Source: Myxocyprinus asiaticus
Taxonomy: Eukaryota; Chordata; Actinopteri; Cypriniformes; Catostomidae
Direction of reading: 5' to 3'
Length of the DNA stretch: 64,000 bases
NCBI RefSeq assembly: GCF_019703515.2
Contig: NC_059358.1
Span: 46,076,594 to 46,140,593, forward strand
Positions 48,046 to 59,482 of this stretch are shown piece after piece (position 1 is the first letter of the stretch; each line of letters begins with the position of its first letter). Under the pieces are notes generated by a model, which had not been told where the DNA came from, did no database searches, and worked only from the letters and a program-made list of their open reading frames with translations. The position numbers and the translations under genes are program-made.

Positions 48046-48325
48046 GAGAGAAAGCTGTTGGAATGCGCCGTATATCCAACAGCATACGCTTCTTTTGAGG
48101 TGAATGGACCGGCAGTGGAATTCAACTCGCTGTCACAATCTGAATGAATGGTTGCGAGCCAGCTCCTTTTATACCCGTATGTCTGGGGGAGTGGCATGCA
48201 AATTCCACTCGCCAATTCTCATTGGCCTTTTCTCAAAGATTAGAGGTGTTTGGGGCTCCCAAGGGCAACCCCCTAGTGTCACTACATCGACACAATGTTG
48301 AGTGAGTGACAGAAGGGGAACCAAA

Positions 48326-49535
48326 GCTTCAAAGAAAATACACAGGATAATTTGCATTTCATTCTCAATTCTTTTTTGTAGTGCTCGTAAAAAGATTATG
48401 TGAAGTGTCACTGAACTTGCCTATGCACAAATCCTGACAGTGTTTAGTTGTATATAGATGTGTAACAGCGTTCACAATCATGAACGTCATCAAATCAGTT
48501 TTTTCATAGTTTCTTATGATTATTTGTTATCTGAACAAGTATATGTCTCCTGTGTTCAAATTCATGTGTGCAGGACAAGAAAAGGGTAATTGTCCCCTCA
48601 TTGAATGGAAGGATAATAATAATAAAAAAGGAAAAAACAGACATTATGCTCTTTTTTCAGTTTTAGGAAACATTATTTTGTGTAAAAAGAGAGTTCTACA
48701 TTAGATTTGTAAGGTTGCTACATTGTTAGCAAGGCAGTAACAGGCAGATGTAGATGATGAATCCAAAACCAAACAAACATAAATGACTTCCAAAAACGTG
48801 AATCCAAAACATAAATGACTTGACTTGACAGAACAATGACATGACGTTATACCAAAAATACTTGACAAAAGACAATGGCAAACATGAGGGCTAAAATACA
48901 TGGACATGGGTAACCACATGACAATGACAACTTATAACAAGACTAAACTAATAACAAGATAATCAAGCAATGAACCAATGAAAACAAGACACATGAACAG
49001 GGGAAACACATGACAGGATCACATGACAAGATCACATGAGGGAACAGGAACTAAACGTCCAAAATAAAAGACATGAACATAAAACATGAAAAAAAATATA
49101 TATAAAAATAAAAAAATAAAAACTATTAAACGTGACAAGATTGCCATTGTTCCAATGTGGATTGATATGGTCAAAGATAGACTTAAGCAGGTTGAAATAT
49201 TCTTCCTCAGATTTCATAAACAATAACCCTACATCGTATGTTTTTATTTTCAAAGTAAAGTTAATTAAAAAACTATTTGTTAGTTGAGGGTGTGATGTTT
49301 TTTTCTTCTGCCAGATCTTAAGGAATTTATAGCCAGACTCAAATGTTATACCCCTTGTAATGTAATTGCGTACGATTTTAATGTTAATAAATGAATAATA
49401 TTAACAGTTTTATTTTTGTGTTAGTTAAGATGTGTACACATTTAAATTCCACAAATGTTTAAAAAAACATGTTACATATATGAAAATTGGCTTTGCACTA
49501 AATTAATGGCATAAAATAAGGAAACAGGAAGTGTC
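48326..49535 (+). repeat. Dispersed repeat X (pair of Y at 59483), with a 435-bp insert
   Basis: Matches 59483-60280 along its length (gcttcaaagaaaatacaca, tagtgctcgtaaaaagattatgtgaagtgt, cctcagatttcataaacaataaccctacat). X has an extra block 48706-49140 that Y lacks (Y reads acattagattgcc directly). Confidence 0.85.
48706..49140. mobile_element. Insertion in repeat X, unclassified
   Basis: Boundaries come from comparison with the empty site in Y. It is rich in acatga/aacatgac words and ends in an A-rich run (49090-49130), suggesting a retroposed sequence. No open frame or known family recognised. Confidence 0.6.
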
Positions 49536-50731
49536 TTATATCTTCTGCGTGTGTGATTTAGATCAAAATTCAGTTGTATGTTTTTTCTTGCATACATACA
49601 CTGGTCTTAGGACATGTTTTGATTTGTTATTTCAATTCAGCACAGACGTGCCTCATCGGTTCCACAGTGCCGCCTAGTTCATAAATGCATATTTCATGCC
49701 TTTGGAATACTCAAACTCTTGAAACTTGGCACACCCATCAAAGTTTGGTGAGATTTTATAATTCTTTTGTCATTTGTCTTGGGTGTGGCCAGTGGACTCC
49801 ATAACACCCCCTAACATTTCCGAATGAGTTTATAGCTGTGTTTGCCACAGAGTTTGTCTGATATTCACAAGTTTTGGTGGGGACATTGTTCTCACCATGA
49901 CATACATATTTCCCTTTAGCTTGTATTAGCTCCGCCCAACAGGAAGTCGGCCATTTTGGTTTGTTTGAAAAAATGAATGCTCTGGAATTTGAAATACTTC
50001 TCCTAGGGGATTTATGTGACAGGCACCAAACGTGGCCAGCATCATGCCAAGACATTGAAGATGCTGAATAGCGAACAGATTTTTTATATATCGAACGGTG
50101 TTGCCATGGCAAGGTGGTAAATTTATGGTGAAAAATGAGAAACAGGAAGTGATCATATACAATATATCTTCGGCATGCAATGTGTGATTTAAATCAAAAT
50201 TGAGATTTATATTTGGTATTGGGGGCTGATCACATGGATGTGACTATTGTGGGGCACAGTCATAGTGCCACCAACTAGCAGCAGGAAGTGTGGCACTTTT
50301 TTACAGACTTTGGAATAACACTCTCATTTTTACCTGAATTGCTTCAGACATGTTTAGAATAATGTCAGGACAATGCTGATGTGAAATTGGTAAGGATTTA
50401 TTGATATCTTTTATAATGTTGCCATGGCAACACATTGAATGTTTTTATTCCTTTATATATTATGTGTGTTTTGAGGCACTTGGAATCCTTAAATTTACAT
50501 GACATTTGGCACATACATTAGAGTTGTTAAACATTATCGCTGGGCAAAATTTCACATGGGGGGGTCATGGAGGGGTTCTGTTTTGACCCCTTTAAAATAT
50601 GCATTTTTGGGATGCTCTGTAGCACACCTTTTTTCAGCTACAGTCTCTAAACTCAGTACATATTTAGATCTCATCAAGCCAGGCAACTTCGTGCTGACAG
50701 TCTTAAGATCCACCCAACAAGAAGTCAGCCT
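49536..50731 (+). repeat. Composite array 2 with GTTGCCATGGCAAC motifs
   Basis: Same unit types as 42658-43548. Palindromes at 50100-50112 (one base off) and 50418-50431 (perfect). Cut at 50731 in the middle of the cgcccaacaagaagtcagcc word by a LINE fragment. Confidence 0.8.
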
Positions 50732-51045
50732 GTTAATTCAGAGTCTGGGGGTTGGAGCTTCGTCTTCTCTCAAGAGATTATGGGAGAAAGATTTAATCTT
50801 GGTTTTGGAGGATCCTAAAAAGCATCAAGTCTGCATCTAGAAATGCAAGGGTCCGTCTGATGAAATTTAAGATTTTGCATCGGTTCTACTGGACCCCCTC
50901 TAGATTGTATAGGTTGGGTCGTAAAGACACACCCACATGCTGGCGGTGCCAATCAGAAGACGTGAATAATGTGAATAATTGATTCCATTTTTTATGTTGT
51001 GTTTGTATGTTTTATCTTTGGAATCAATAAAATTGTTAATAACAA
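50732..51045 (+). mobile_element. 5'-truncated L1-type LINE, ORF2 end and 3' terminus
   Basis: Plus-strand reading gives LWEKDLILVLEDPKKHQV and, after a stop and shift, SRNARVRLMKFKILHRFYWT then PTCWRCQSEDV, the C-terminal cysteine-bearing region of L1-clade ORF2 (C-W-R-C). AATAAA at about 51028 and an A-rich end follow. About 310 bp remain. Confidence 0.8.
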
Positions 51046-51580
51046 AAATAGCCACTACTGATTACGCCCATTTGGCTTTCATGAGAAATGTTTATAGTTC
51101 CTCCTATATTGGAAAAGGTTTTCTGCACTTTGATCTGCTAGTAGAAGTTTTGTCCGATTTGCTTCAAAGTTGCCTACACAGATGCCCAATAGTCTACTAA
51201 TTTGTAAAGACATACTTGATCTATTAAATTGGATTTCCTTGGCATACATGCTTTGAAAAATAGTCTACAAACTTGTATGTTGAAGCCATTCCTGGTCACA
51301 CATAGTGATTTCAATGAGGTATAGTTATAAAATGATTGACATTTCATTTGATGTCATTTATATTCTCTAGCTTCAGTAATACATTAAGAAATCACTGATA
51401 AGGTCCAAGTAATTTAAATGTTGAGTTACGAACAAATATATGCCATAAAAATCATGATCACCACAGGAAGTTGAACCCTCAATAACTGAGAGTACCACTA
51501 CTGGCGACTTTTGTTTTTTTATGGCTAAATTTTATGGATGTATATATATATATATATTTATTTTTAATATATATTTGTGC

Positions 51581-51870
51581 TATGTTGCTGTGGGCAGAAC
51601 ACAGGAACTGTTGTGGTCCGGAACTGGTTTAACAAGGATCCAGAAGCACAGTCTAATACCATGATCGTGGTCCATTGCCTCAACCACCAAGTAGTCAGAC
51701 CTATTTACATTTTGTCAAACTAGCATTGCAGATTTTAACAAATATTTAGGAGTATGTTTTTTATGTTGTTGTGGACAGAACACAAGAACTGCTATGGTCT
51801 GGTACTGGTTTAACGAGGATCCAGAAGCACAGTCTAATATAATGATCATGGTCCAATGCCTCCACTAATA
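51581..51870 (+). repeat. Two-unit direct repeat, 181-bp period
   Basis: tatgttgctgtgggcagaacacaggaactg at 51581 recurs as tatgttgttgtggacagaacacaagaactg at 51762. Both continue through ggatccagaagcacagtctaata. A (TA)n tract precedes (51540-51557). Confidence 0.8.
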
Positions 51871-51874
51871 TAAT

Positions 51875-52361
51875 GATCATTGTTCCAATAACCAATTAAA
51901 TAGATATTATCTGACATATTGTTTAATGTATTGCAGAGTTTGGTAATATATTTTTGAAACAAAGATAAGCGATATTGTGGTGGCCTGTAAATAACAACTA
52001 TGATTATATCAAGTTTGTTGAGTTGACATATTATGCACTCTATGTTAACATTGGGAATGTCCAAAATATTGTAATCATTATTAGTTCTACAGTATATGCC
52101 AACACCACCATGTTTTTGGTGTCGAATTGAGTTTAACAGAGGGTTGTCTGTACTGTAAGCAAAACAACATGGAGCACTGTGAAAGTGGTAGCTTTCAATG
52201 CAAGTGGATTAACTTGATATGTTTGCAGGCAGCCATGTCTCTGTTACAGCTATACAGCTATAATTATAGGATTGGATTGAAGCCATAAAATCTAGCAAAT
52301 GGCAGTGTAAACCCTGAACATTCATTAGGAAAATTGAAAAAGATTTGTTGGTGTTATGTGG
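51875..52361 (-). pseudogene. Helentron-type endonuclease domain (AP-endonuclease-like), truncated
   Basis: In the same frame as the helicase upstream and separated from it by one TAA, the reading is LMNVQGLHCHLLDFMASIQ, IAVTETWL (the conserved Glu of AP-type endonucleases), then one TAA, then GGVGIY, IIIVVIYRPPQY and LIGYWNND where GDFN is expected. The second half of the domain is missing at about 51875. AP-type endonucleases cut DNA at insertion sites in LINEs. Fish Helentrons carry one after the helicase, and that order is seen here. A LINE origin is excluded by the in-frame helicase neighbour, but not fully. Confidence 0.75.
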
Positions 52362-55205
52362 TTAAATATTATAAAGTTCAAACTGTGGCATTGTGTTGAT
52401 ACGTTCTTGGATGTTGTTTTTGCAATAAATTGCTTTATCAGCAAAATCTTGAATGATCAACCCACTTAAAGTCTTGACTAGACTTAAGGCAACATATGCC
52501 TGTCCAGCTGCAAAAATCTTTTTTAGTGATATGACTGCTTCATTGACAGTTAATCCTTGCACTTTGTGTACAGTGCAAGCCCATGCCAACTTTAATGGGA
52601 ACTTCTTACGCAACCCACACTTGCTGTTAACTCGCTCTTCTTCTAAAGTAATTGGAGTGGAATTCATGATGTTTCTAGGTGGTGGTGTACACTTTCTAGT
52701 GGTATTCCCAACTTTATCATCATCAAACTGAACAAATACTACATTCACAATCGTGTTGTTTATATTAAGGGCCATGTCTGTTACAGTACCACAAACTACG
52801 TTTCCATCCAAGGATTTTTTGCGGAAAAAGTTTTAGTGCATCAAAATAAAGCTGATGGAAATGCAAATTATCGCTAAAATTTCACAAGTGTCGACATAAT
52901 ATTTTTCCGTTTAACTCTAGCGCATAAATTCTATGTCGATACTTCAAATGTCGCGAAAAACTGGTTTGGAAACACATTTTGTCGAGAAAATTGGCATTAA
53001 CGCAAAAATATAGTGTCACATGACAGAATTTACCCCAATCGTTAGCCTGTGTTAATCATGATGACAGTATACGTCCTTGAAAGCCAATTTATTGTACGTG
53101 ATTATGGATTGATCTTAATGGCATATTGATCCAATGCTGCAAACACATCTGCGTTGAAGAACACATTAAATTAAAAAAATAAATTACAAAATGAAAGAAA
53201 TTATATTTTTAGACCTATATATGCCTTTTTCTTTACACAAACTTAAATTAGCCGTACCCTGTTCTGTAGACGAATAAAGTCGGTTGAATGACATTTTCTA
53301 CACTTCAAGACTATAAACTATCAGAACTATTTGTCCAATGAGTTCACTTTCAGAAATCCAGTTTCTGAACCTTTTAAATATTTTAAATCTAACCCTCTTT
53401 ACCTTGGATCGCATTTGCTGAGCTTCTTCAGATATGCGGGACATAATGCAGCTGTGATGGCAATGCTTTAGATTAGATGATTGTTCAAAATAGCCTATTG
53501 AATATCAGTAATGTATCATATGTGACCCTGAAATTACACAGCATCAGTTTTTATTTCATAGTTGTGCACATGGCATATACACATCATTGGATGGTCCTTA
53601 TACTAAGACCGAAAGTTTCCCCCACTACTTGGTGCAGGTTGCCAGCTTGAACAGGGCCATGACGATTCACTTTCGGGTCAGAACCGTTGGCAACCTGCGA
53701 TAGGCGCAACATCAGGACCAATGTTACAGTCCTATCAGAAGAGCAACTCTTCCCTTTTGATTGCAATTCTTCATCTACTAATTGCATTTATTTGTGAAAT
53801 TAAAATGACAGTTAGCTGGTTAATTTCAATGAATTGTCTAAATACTCTCCCCATTTTACCAAAATTAGGGACATCTGGGAGGCGAATTAGCGATAAACAC
53901 ACATTTCTGAATGGAAACGGCTTAAAGGCAGATTTCTTTTGTGCTATACCAAAACGTATGCGACAAAGTGTTTTTTTAGGAATGACGTCATCACGCAAAC
54001 CATTTTTATCGATAAAAGGCCATTTGAATGGAAACAGGCTGAAGACGCCAAATTTCGCAACATTTTTTTTACACATTTTCACTTTGTCAATAACAAAATA
54101 GCATGAAAAGTGGATGGAAACTAGGCTACAGACACCATTTACAAGCCCATCAGCAACGTCAATATTCTTAATTAACATGACTCATGCACCTTTACCTAAT
54201 AGCAACTTTTCCGGTAAACAGGAATTAAATACTTTGGAAAAGTGTCCCTTTATAATTTGCATTTGTCCAGTTTGTTGATTTTTCTCAAAATCCTGAGCCT
54301 CTACACAAATATGGTCTGGGCAATATGCAATTATCTGTTTGATGTTATGCTCTTCCACTTGTGTATTTGTTGGGAAAATGTGTAAAGCAGAAGAGGTTTG
54401 CCCAGTTTCCCTACTTTTGAGCATATTTAAGTCATTAAGTGATAGTGAGGAACTATTGCTACGTGTACGCAATCTATTCAATATTTCCGCAAAAACTGAG
54501 TCTTTTTGTCTAACACTGATTGTTAATTCTGACAGTGCAAATGTGTTGTTCCCCAAATCCAGTGGAGCATTTTGCAAATACAATGGTTTTCCTCTCACAG
54601 GTAGAGAGTAGTCACCTGTCTGCTTTATTTGTCTAAGCCTACCATGGACATTGGCTAGTAGGCTGTGGTTTACCATAGAAATTTTATCTATAATCAGTAT
54701 ATGCAAGTCACTAAATACCACATGCATTGTATTTACTTTCTCTTCTCCTAAAGGTGTTTAAGGCAATTTTATATCTGTCCCGATTGAAAATGTACTATGG
54801 ATGGTCTTGGCACCCAAGTTGAAAGCAGCAATTCCAGTAGGTGCTTTCAATAGAACAGAAACTTTGTCTGGTGCAGTTGCTATTTGGGATAATAATCTGG
54901 TTGCTTCATAATGAATAGCTCTGATTAAATGTGACTTTCAAGTTCCTGCTCCTCCAGTAACAAATACATGGAAAGGCTTTGGCTTTTTACCTCTAACTTT
55001 CTCTAAGCACCACTGTCTTACTTGATAGAAAATATATTTTTGTTTGGAGTTCAGAGACTTAAGTAGATTGAGAGAATCTGATCTACACAAGACATTCAAA
55101 CAGGATTCAAATCGATTGCTTCTTTCATTTTGAATGGATAGATCAGGAATTATTTCAACATGCTCAAGTTCTTTTGATGAATGTCTAACTACGTCCCCCT
55201 CTTGA
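52362..55205 (-). pseudogene. Pif1-family helicase of a Helitron/Helentron, split by an insertion
   Basis: Minus order: about 55205-54940 ends at Walker A as FHVFVTGGAGT then TGA, where GKS should follow. Past the stop the same frame continues (KSHLIRAIHYEATRLL) to a TAA near 54760. Next, frame 54727-54182 has the Walker B region FSDLHILIIDKISMV, Lys replacing the usual Glu. After the 52797-54136 insertion the frame 52811-52362 has FPLKLAWACTVHKVQGLTV and AYVALSLVKTLSGLI, the C-terminal helicase motifs. The helicase would unwind DNA in rolling-circle transposition. The N-terminal Rep (HUH) part is absent, cut at about 55206 by a repeat array. Two stops, the Walker B change and the insertion make it inactive. 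Confidence 0.85.
52797..54136. mobile_element. DNA transposon inserted in the helicase
   Basis: Left end actacgtttccatccaa and right end the inverse of tggatggaaactaggct. Removing it rejoins the helicase coding sense (DGLVNGVC to GTVTDMALN), with a short (2-4 bp) repeat at the join. Sub-terminal inverted copies of aaatttggcg/cgacatt-type words are present. No transposase seen. Confidence 0.8.
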
Positions 55206-56990
55206 AAGTTTGCACACACATCAGAGTCGTTGGCTATTAGGGCTGGGAAATGTTGCGGGGGGGGGGGGGGCTCTGCAGTGCCACCTAGAAGATGGGCATG
55301 TTCAGGGGGCTCTGTAGCACATCCCTTTTGAGATACCATCACCAAATTTTGAACACATATAGATCTCATCAAGCTGGATATCTTTCATGCTAACAGTCAA
55401 AAGCTCCGCCCAACAGGAAGTTGGCCATTTTGGATGATTTGAAAAATGCAAGCTCTGGAATTTTAAATACTTCTCCTAGGTATTTCATGTTACAGGTACC
55501 AAATGTGGGTGACATCATGCCAAGACATTGACGATGCTAAATTGCGAACGGATTTGTGATATATCAAATGGTGTTGCCATAGCGACGCAATAAATTAATG
55601 TCAAAAAATGGGAAAAAGTAAGTGTCTCATATCTTCTGCGTGCATCGTGTGATTTACATAAAAATTGAGCCAAATGTTTGGCCTTGTGGGCTGATCACAT
55701 TGATGTGGCTATTGTGGGTCATGGTCATAGCGCCACCAGCTGGAGGAAGGAAGTGTGGCATGTTTAACAGTCTTTGAAATATCCCTCTTATGCTTACCTG
55801 TATTGCTTCAATTTTTTTTGAATAATGTAAAGACAGTGCAGATTTAAAATTCTGAAGGGATTCTTGATATCTTACACAGTGTTGCCATAGCAATGCATTA
55901 AAAATCATTATTCTTTTTTATGAATATTCACATATTTTTGCACACACATCAAAGTTGTCAGCCATTAGGTCTGGGCAAAAGTTAACACATGGGCATGGCT
56001 GGGGAGCTCTGTAACGCCACCTTTTTACAAAACTAGTGGGATCAGTTTCTTCTATGGTCACCAGACTTGCTACATATATTGTTCTCATCAAGCTGGACAA
56101 CTTTCAAAATTACAGTCATTAGCTCCACCCAACAGGAAGTTGGCCATTTTGGATTGAATGTGCATTTGTTTTAATTGTAGGCCCTGAACTTTTGAATACT
56201 CCTCCTAGGGCTCTGTAGCACATCCCTTTTGAGCTACCATCACCAAATTTTGAACACATTTAGATCTCATCAAGTTGGATAACTTTCATGCTGACAGTCA
56301 AAAGCTCCGCCCAACAGGAAGTTGGCCATTTTGGATGGTTTGAAAAATGCAAGCTCTGGAATTTATCTGCCATTTTTGATTAAATATGCATTTTTTTTTT
56401 TTCAATTGTAGGCCCTGAACTTTTGAATAGTCATCCTAGGGGATTCATGTGACTGGCACCAAACTTAGACAATGTTATACCAAGACATTGAAGAAGAGTG
56501 TTGCCATGGCGGCGCAATAAATTAAGGGCACAAATGAGAAGGAGGAAGATACATTTTCTGTGTACATTATATGATTTTGATGAAAAATCAGCTTTATGTT
56601 TGGTAATGGGGGCTGATCACATTTATTCGGCTATTATGAGTCAGGGTTATAGCACCACCAACTGGCACCAGGAAGTAAGGCAATTTTAACAGACTTTGAA
56701 ATATCCCTTGTGTGTTTACATTAATTGCTTCACAATTCTTTAGAATAATGTCAGGACACTGCTGGTGTAAAATTTTAAAGGGATATCTTAAATAGTTTTG
56801 CCATTGCAACACATAAATTGTTATTATTCCTTTCTTCCTATATTTCGGTGTAAACTTAAATGGTTGTAACTCACGAATGCTAGGGAGTACAGACCTAAGC
56901 CTGGACTCTTTTTAAAGAAGACAATTGGCAGTTCATTGTGCAAGTGAAAAGTTTTTAAAGTGAAATAAAAAAAAGTTATAGAAATGTAAG
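55206..56990 (+). repeat. Composite array 3 with degenerate RFX-type palindromes
   Basis: Several units: ggggctctgtagc, cgcccaacaggaagttggccatttt and gggggctgatcacat repeat. Palindrome positions are 55573, 55881, 56500 and 56796, all with one to three changes. A G14 run sits at 55257-55270. The block tail (aatgctagggagtacagacc) matches that of array 1. Confidence 0.85.
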
Positions 56991-57769
56991 TTTATTGTAA
57001 TGAAAATGTTTGTTTTTAAATAAATAAAATATACTCAAAATATCAACTGAAAATTCTACATTTTTGAAAATGACCTTTTGGTTGCAAATTTCAGACGCAG
57101 TACCAGAAATGTCCAATAGAGGACAGCCAAGCTCCATTGATGAATGATTCCCAAAATACCACATCTGCACAATAGACCTTTTTTCACAGACTGTAATGAC
57201 ATGTTTCCACCTTATTTATCAGCATAAATCTCAATTTTTTTTTATATTATACATTTTTAAATATTGAGTGTAAATGTATAACATTATGCTTATTGTTATA
57301 TTACCCTGAAATTAGTTTTAAAAAACTAATTACCACAGCTGCGAATGGGTTTCGATTACAGCTGCTGAGAGACAGTAAATTTGTCATCTTCGCCAATCTG
57401 ACATGCTTAATCCACCGCTCTATTTTTTTTTTTCCTCTTCTGGAAAGTCATTCAAATGTAACAGTGGATTTTTCTGTTGGTCTTGGAGCAAATGGGTAAG
57501 TGAAAATATTTGCTGTGATCTCCCATTCACTTCCATTTACCACTGTCAAAGTTTACCCTGCAATCGTTTACTTCCGCGTTCCAAAACCCAGAGTGTGAAA
57601 AAGCTCTACTATCTGAATAACTCGGCAGGAATTGGCATAAAAACACAAAGGAACCAAAGCCATTTGTCTGACCATGTCCTGAAATGAATTTGAGAACAAT
57701 CTGTGCTTGAAGTGGGGCGTTACGCTACCAACGCTATAATCACATTAGGGTTTTGGGTAGGGCTTAGTA
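56991..57769. other. Unannotated stretch
   Basis: Small open frames (57293-57687) only. Separates array 3 from R1, where array 1 has a DIRS-related element instead. Confidence 0.4.
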
Positions 57770-58772
57770 TAGCCTCACACCAATTTCACATCGCAATCTT
57801 GAGCGAGACGTGAGCATAGCGTCAGCTTAACTACAGCATAACTGCAGTTGCAGACTCGACAGGGCTTTCACTCTGGAAGCATTTCTATAGCGTCAAAGCA
57901 GCGGCTCTATACAGAAAAATACTGTGATTTCTATGCTACTAAGGTGAGAATTTATTTTAATAAAGACCATAACTTACAAAATGGTTATCGGGAGTGGGTT
58001 ATTGATAAGTATTACAAACTTGATCGTCGTGAAATCTTATTTAAATGAGGAGGAGGACCACATTTGCATCTAAAAGGTAAACAATAGAGCATTTTGTTCT
58101 TTTCCACCTCCACAATCACGTCCACTATCAGTCTGGTATCATCCATTGTTGATCACGAATGAGATAGACCGTGACGTCATTAAATTCACAACTTGTCACG
58201 TGCATGTGTTTACAAGTGAAAGCAAACTCGGCTGTGATTGGGTATTGCTGAAGCCTATAGACCTGTTCTATGTTTAACAGTACATAAAAGACAGTTTTTT
58301 TTTTTTTTTTTTGTCTTATATTTTCAGGCTCATAAGTTGCAATTTACTGTAGTTTTAAAAGATAAACCGTACTTCTGATTAAGATCTATAATTAACATAT
58401 TTTAAATTGTTTTAAATTGTTAAATCTCCTAGAATTTCTTTTTTCTTTTCATTTGTTTTTCAGATGTGCTCTAATTCATACAGTATAAAGACACACTAGA
58501 CTACTACTATATGTTTATTCTGTGCATTGTGTACTTTTTTGTTTCAAATCACGTTCATTTTATCCATCAACAGTGCACAGTCACTTTAACTGAGTGCGAG
58601 TGGTGCAGCAAAAATAGACTCGGAGCTGAAACCCCCGCCTTACTGCAGCTCATGCTACGCTCTGACGTGCTGCTGATGCTTACGATGCGAATGCTCTAAT
58701 CTGTTATTATGGATGACAAAAAAATATGATCTGCTCACGCGCTGATCACGCTTGTGATGTGAAACGGGCGTT
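57770..58772. mobile_element. Possible inverted-end element containing R1
   Basis: The left edge (ccaatttcacatcgcaatcttgagcg) resembles the inverse of the right edge (gatcacgcttgtgatgtgaaacggg). Similarity is about 40 bases and imperfect. It contains R1 copy 2 (58023-58263). Confidence 0.35.
58023..58263 (+). repeat. Dispersed repeat R1, copy 2
   Basis: Same as 43784-44003 with about 20 extra bases (acgtccactatcagt and others). Non-coding. Confidence 0.85.
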
Positions 58773-58803
58773 ACACCATATCACACTATCTGATAGTTAT
58801 GCT

Positions 58804-58968
58804 GGTAGCACATCCTGATAGGTATTATCTGGCTGACAAGATGTGCTACCTAAAAGTGTTGATGTTGTTGTAGTATATACCGACAGGTTCTCCCATGCCT
58901 CGACATGTGCTACCCAAATTTAGGCTTTACATATCACTGTTTTCACTGCTGGTAGCACATCCTGAGCA
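58804..58968. repeat. Cluster of ggtagcacat boxes in both orientations
   Basis: ggtagcacatc (58804) and its inverse gatgtgctacc (58840) form a hairpin; acatgtgctaccc (about 58906) and ggtagcacatcctgag (about 58953) repeat the pair. Confidence 0.7.
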
Positions 58969-59482
58969 GCAATCACAGACTGTCAGAACACCGGCAGTTT
59001 TTCTTGCATACCACTACTTCTCAGATTCTCCCAGTACGATGTAATGTCTTTATTTAAAGTCAGTGATTTGATGAGGCCAGCCAATCACTTTTATCTGGCC
59101 TTCCAAATGATTTTGATAAAATCGTTGTGGTAAACATCCAAGCCCTCTCTGTGCAAAACTCAGTGGCGAGTTTAACAACACTCAACACATACAACAATAG
59201 CATCGGCGGCCGTCAAGCTATCCATGGTCCAGTTCCGGACCGGAGTGCACATGTTTAAGCTTGTCTGGGCATAGTTCAGTTACACTCTTTTCCAAAACAT
59301 GAACCAGCAACTTTTAGGTGAGCGCATTTTATTGGATCTTATTCAATCAAATATGTTTATGCAAATTATTTATCCGTTGGGTGCAGTCAAAATTACAGAC
59401 TTAAAAAATGTCAAAGCTGTTACAGAAGTGATGTCAGCTCATATGCACAAATGTTTTTCACAAAAGATTAATCGATGATGAA
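58969..59482. other. Unannotated stretch
   Basis: Nothing recognised. Confidence 0.4.

Larger units (their letters stand above)
44976..48324 (-). mobile_element. DIRS-like retrotransposon with gag and pol; recombinase lost
   Basis: Terminal inverted repeats close both ends (44976-45035 and about 48275-48324). On the minus strand come leader and TATA box (48166-48173), gag (about 48045-47378), reverse transcriptase/RNase H (47299-45552) and a 3' region. A tyrosine recombinase, expected after RNase H, is absent; the sequence passes straight into the 3' region near 45550. At about 3.35 kb it is the most complete copy in the window. Confidence 0.88.
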
